Assembly (NCBI GenBank): GCA_025267735.1
Contig: CM046295.1
Span: 20,120,938 to 20,184,937 of the forward strand
DNA: 64,000 nt
From: Mactra quadrangularis
Taxonomy: Eukaryota > Mollusca > Bivalvia > Venerida > Mactridae
Direction of reading: 5' to 3'
Below are positions 62,588-64,000 of the stretch, piece by piece (the first letter of the stretch is position 1; every line of letters begins with the position of its first letter). The translations under genes and the position numbers were made by a program. The notes beneath the pieces were generated by a model. The model was not told the origin of the DNA and made no database searches. It saw only the letters and a program-made list of their open reading frames with translations.

Positions 62588-62636
62588 CACAATTAAAGCA
62601 GCATATCAACACAACAACCAAATTTTGCCACATCAT
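62588..62636 (-). pseudogene. Orphan signal-peptide exon J of the receptor family
   Basis: On the minus strand ATG ATG opens 16 codons (MMWQNLVVVLICCFNC) and one extra base before a GTACGT donor: exactly the 49-nt phase-1 form of the family. It is preceded by an acceptor (CTGTCTTCAG) and a leader ending ACACAAGCTGAAAATGATG, like the ACAAAACTGAAGATGATG leader of gene A. The family motif (CTTCCGGGTTG on the minus strand) lies about 670 bases upstream at 63299-63310. No downstream family exon exists in the next 8 kb, so this is either a truncated copy or an exon that splices over a long distance. Confidence 0.6.
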
Positions 62637-63300
62637 TTTCAGCTTGTGTAATTTTTGAATTTGCTGAAGACAGCGATGACATAAGATATGCAAGAGTTAA
62701 AAACATATTTCAAAGCCACTATAAGGTCCTGATACATGTGCAGTTTTGATTAGACGTGTTGATTTTTCGTTTTTATCCGAAAGTAGGTGTTTTGATATAT
62801 TCATGTTTTTTAGATGTGGTTCTTGTTGAGAGAGGGTGTAAAGTTTTTACAAGAGACTTGTAGTGGAATATAATGGAACTTGATTTGTGACAATTGTTGA
62901 AATGTATAAGTATTTTTTTGAAAGTGTGATGATATTTTAGATTCATTGTACCACGAATGTTTAGTATTGTTTTGAGAAATCTATGTGGATAGAAAATTTC
63001 TTGACATACTGTCAGAAATTTTGTATTAGCAAGCAATGAAAGAGTGTTTGTACAGTTATCTAATGTGTTTACAAATATTAAGTTCGTAGTTCCGACTATT
63101 GTCTCACAGACGTTCTTGTTCTGAACAATTAAGCACGTGCAATCATTAAAAAAGACCACTGTTTAATATAAAAAACATAACTCACTTACTGTGTGGCTAA
63201 ACCAATTCCATTCGTTAATTTTCTGTTTCCAGTGTATAATTCCAACCAATTTTAAACTTTGAGTACAACTATTAAAAACACATGGCAACTACTGATTTCC
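62637..63300 (-). other. Region between exon J and its upstream motif
   Basis: Expected to be the UTR intron of J. It contains a minus-strand open frame of 128 codons (63159-62773), the longest non-family frame outside repeats, with no signal peptide, domain or composition that I recognise. It may be a chance frame: the plus strand is poor in C here. Confidence 0.3.
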
Positions 63301-63312
63301 AACCCGGAAGAA
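63299..63312 (-). promoter_or_regulatory. Family upstream motif of orphan exon J
   Basis: CAACCCGGAAGAAA on the plus strand, the complement of the CTTCCGGGTT core. It is in the same orientation relative to exon J as in the other minus-strand copies, but the CAAAT half is missing. Confidence 0.4.
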
Positions 63313-64000
63313 AAAAACAAAATATATTGTTTAACCAAACTATATACGCGCCTATTCTATAGAAATTAAATAGTAAATATCAATAAATTATAATTGAATA
63401 TTGCAATATAAAATTTTGTATAATGGGATTAATAAGATTTGAATGTAATTGATACTACAACAAAGCTCATTTATGTAAACTATTTTGTACAGTCTATGTA
63501 ATATAACTAATTTAATAATTGAACAAGCTTTTGATAGTTTAACATCGTTACAGAACATACACCAACTAAAACTATAATGAAAAAGTACAAATAATTTCAA
63601 CAACATAATTGAATAGAAATATACAAACAGACGAAAGTACATAAATTTGAATGTAACCTGAAGTATATAAAATTCAACTGCTTACTGATTCTGATTGGAA
63701 ATCCAACAGTAACTTGTAACTGGTTGAACATGAGGCATTGTTAAATATCCAATGTTGTCCAATAAATATCCCCACAAGTTTAATCTAAATCTAAATGTTA
63801 TTTAATTATTCCAAAACTGTGTCTGGTAATATTAATGAACACCCAAATTAAAGTAATCGAATGATGAAATGACTTTGTACTCAGACTTTAATGTAATAAA
63901 CCAATGGTATTGATATACTCATATTAAACATAATTGAAGGTTAAAGAAACAACAAGACAAATTAAGAAACGATTAGTAAGCTATCATTAATCTTTTCTTC
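63313..64000. other. Right end of the window
   Basis: AT-rich, no recognisable gene. The 84-codon minus-strand ORF at 63388-63642 has no domain signal. Confidence 0.3.

Noticed and set aside
1..64000. CRISPR arrays, bacterial operons, prophage
   Set aside because: Intron structure, SINEs and receptor architecture show animal DNA; the only regular direct repeat is the 143-bp array, which has no spacer-repeat form.

Overview
The window is eukaryotic. It is AT-rich, genes are split by GT-AG introns, and tRNA-derived SINEs, a TA-flanked mariner-type element, a non-LTR retrotransposon tail and a roughly 143-bp tandem repeat fill the gaps. The gene family (Cys-rich, multi-EGF, single-pass receptors) and the repeat style point to a mollusc, most likely a bivalve. 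No sequence here fixes the species.

Almost everything that codes is one locally expanded family of type I membrane receptors, related by architecture to CED-1 / Draper / MEGF10 / SREC. Every complete copy has four coding exons: (1) a 49-nt (55-nt in one copy) signal-peptide exon ending in phase 1; (2) one 1.07-1.42 kb exon encoding an N-terminal CxCC module and 8-12 EGF-like modules; (3) a 103-nt transmembrane exon; (4) a 112-nt cytoplasmic-tail exon with a nearly invariant NxxY / YEND / x6 / YEEL motif. The hidden first exon is too short to be seen as an ORF and was found by comparing copies.

Layout: gene A (+, 2313-4805, intact); B (+, 6801-9187, pseudogene with two TM exons); C (+, 11889-14494, intact); D (+, 16155-19043, pseudogene); E (+, 20457-24791, intact, 1-kb mariner-type element in intron 1); F (-, 29370-32803, intact); a repeat-rich gap (33-41 kb) with SINEs and a 143-bp tandem array; H (+, 41586-45211, pseudogene); I (-, 47277-48253, fragment); G (-, 50832-54077, intact); then 8 kb with only repeats, a 2.2-kb element with 405-bp inverted arms, and an orphan family signal-peptide exon J (-, 62588-62636). 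Five copies look functional (A, C, E, F, G).

Flanks are duplicated with the genes: C 3' flank matches H 3' flank, F 3' flank matches G 3' flank, and the F upstream region matches the I upstream region. The first 250 bases match the block that follows gene C, so the array probably continues to the left. A CAAATCTTCCGGGTT-like element with an ETS-type core precedes most copies in the same orientation relative to transcription.

The products are probably cell-surface receptors for recognition or engulfment that differ outside but share one signalling tail. That role is inferred from architecture only.
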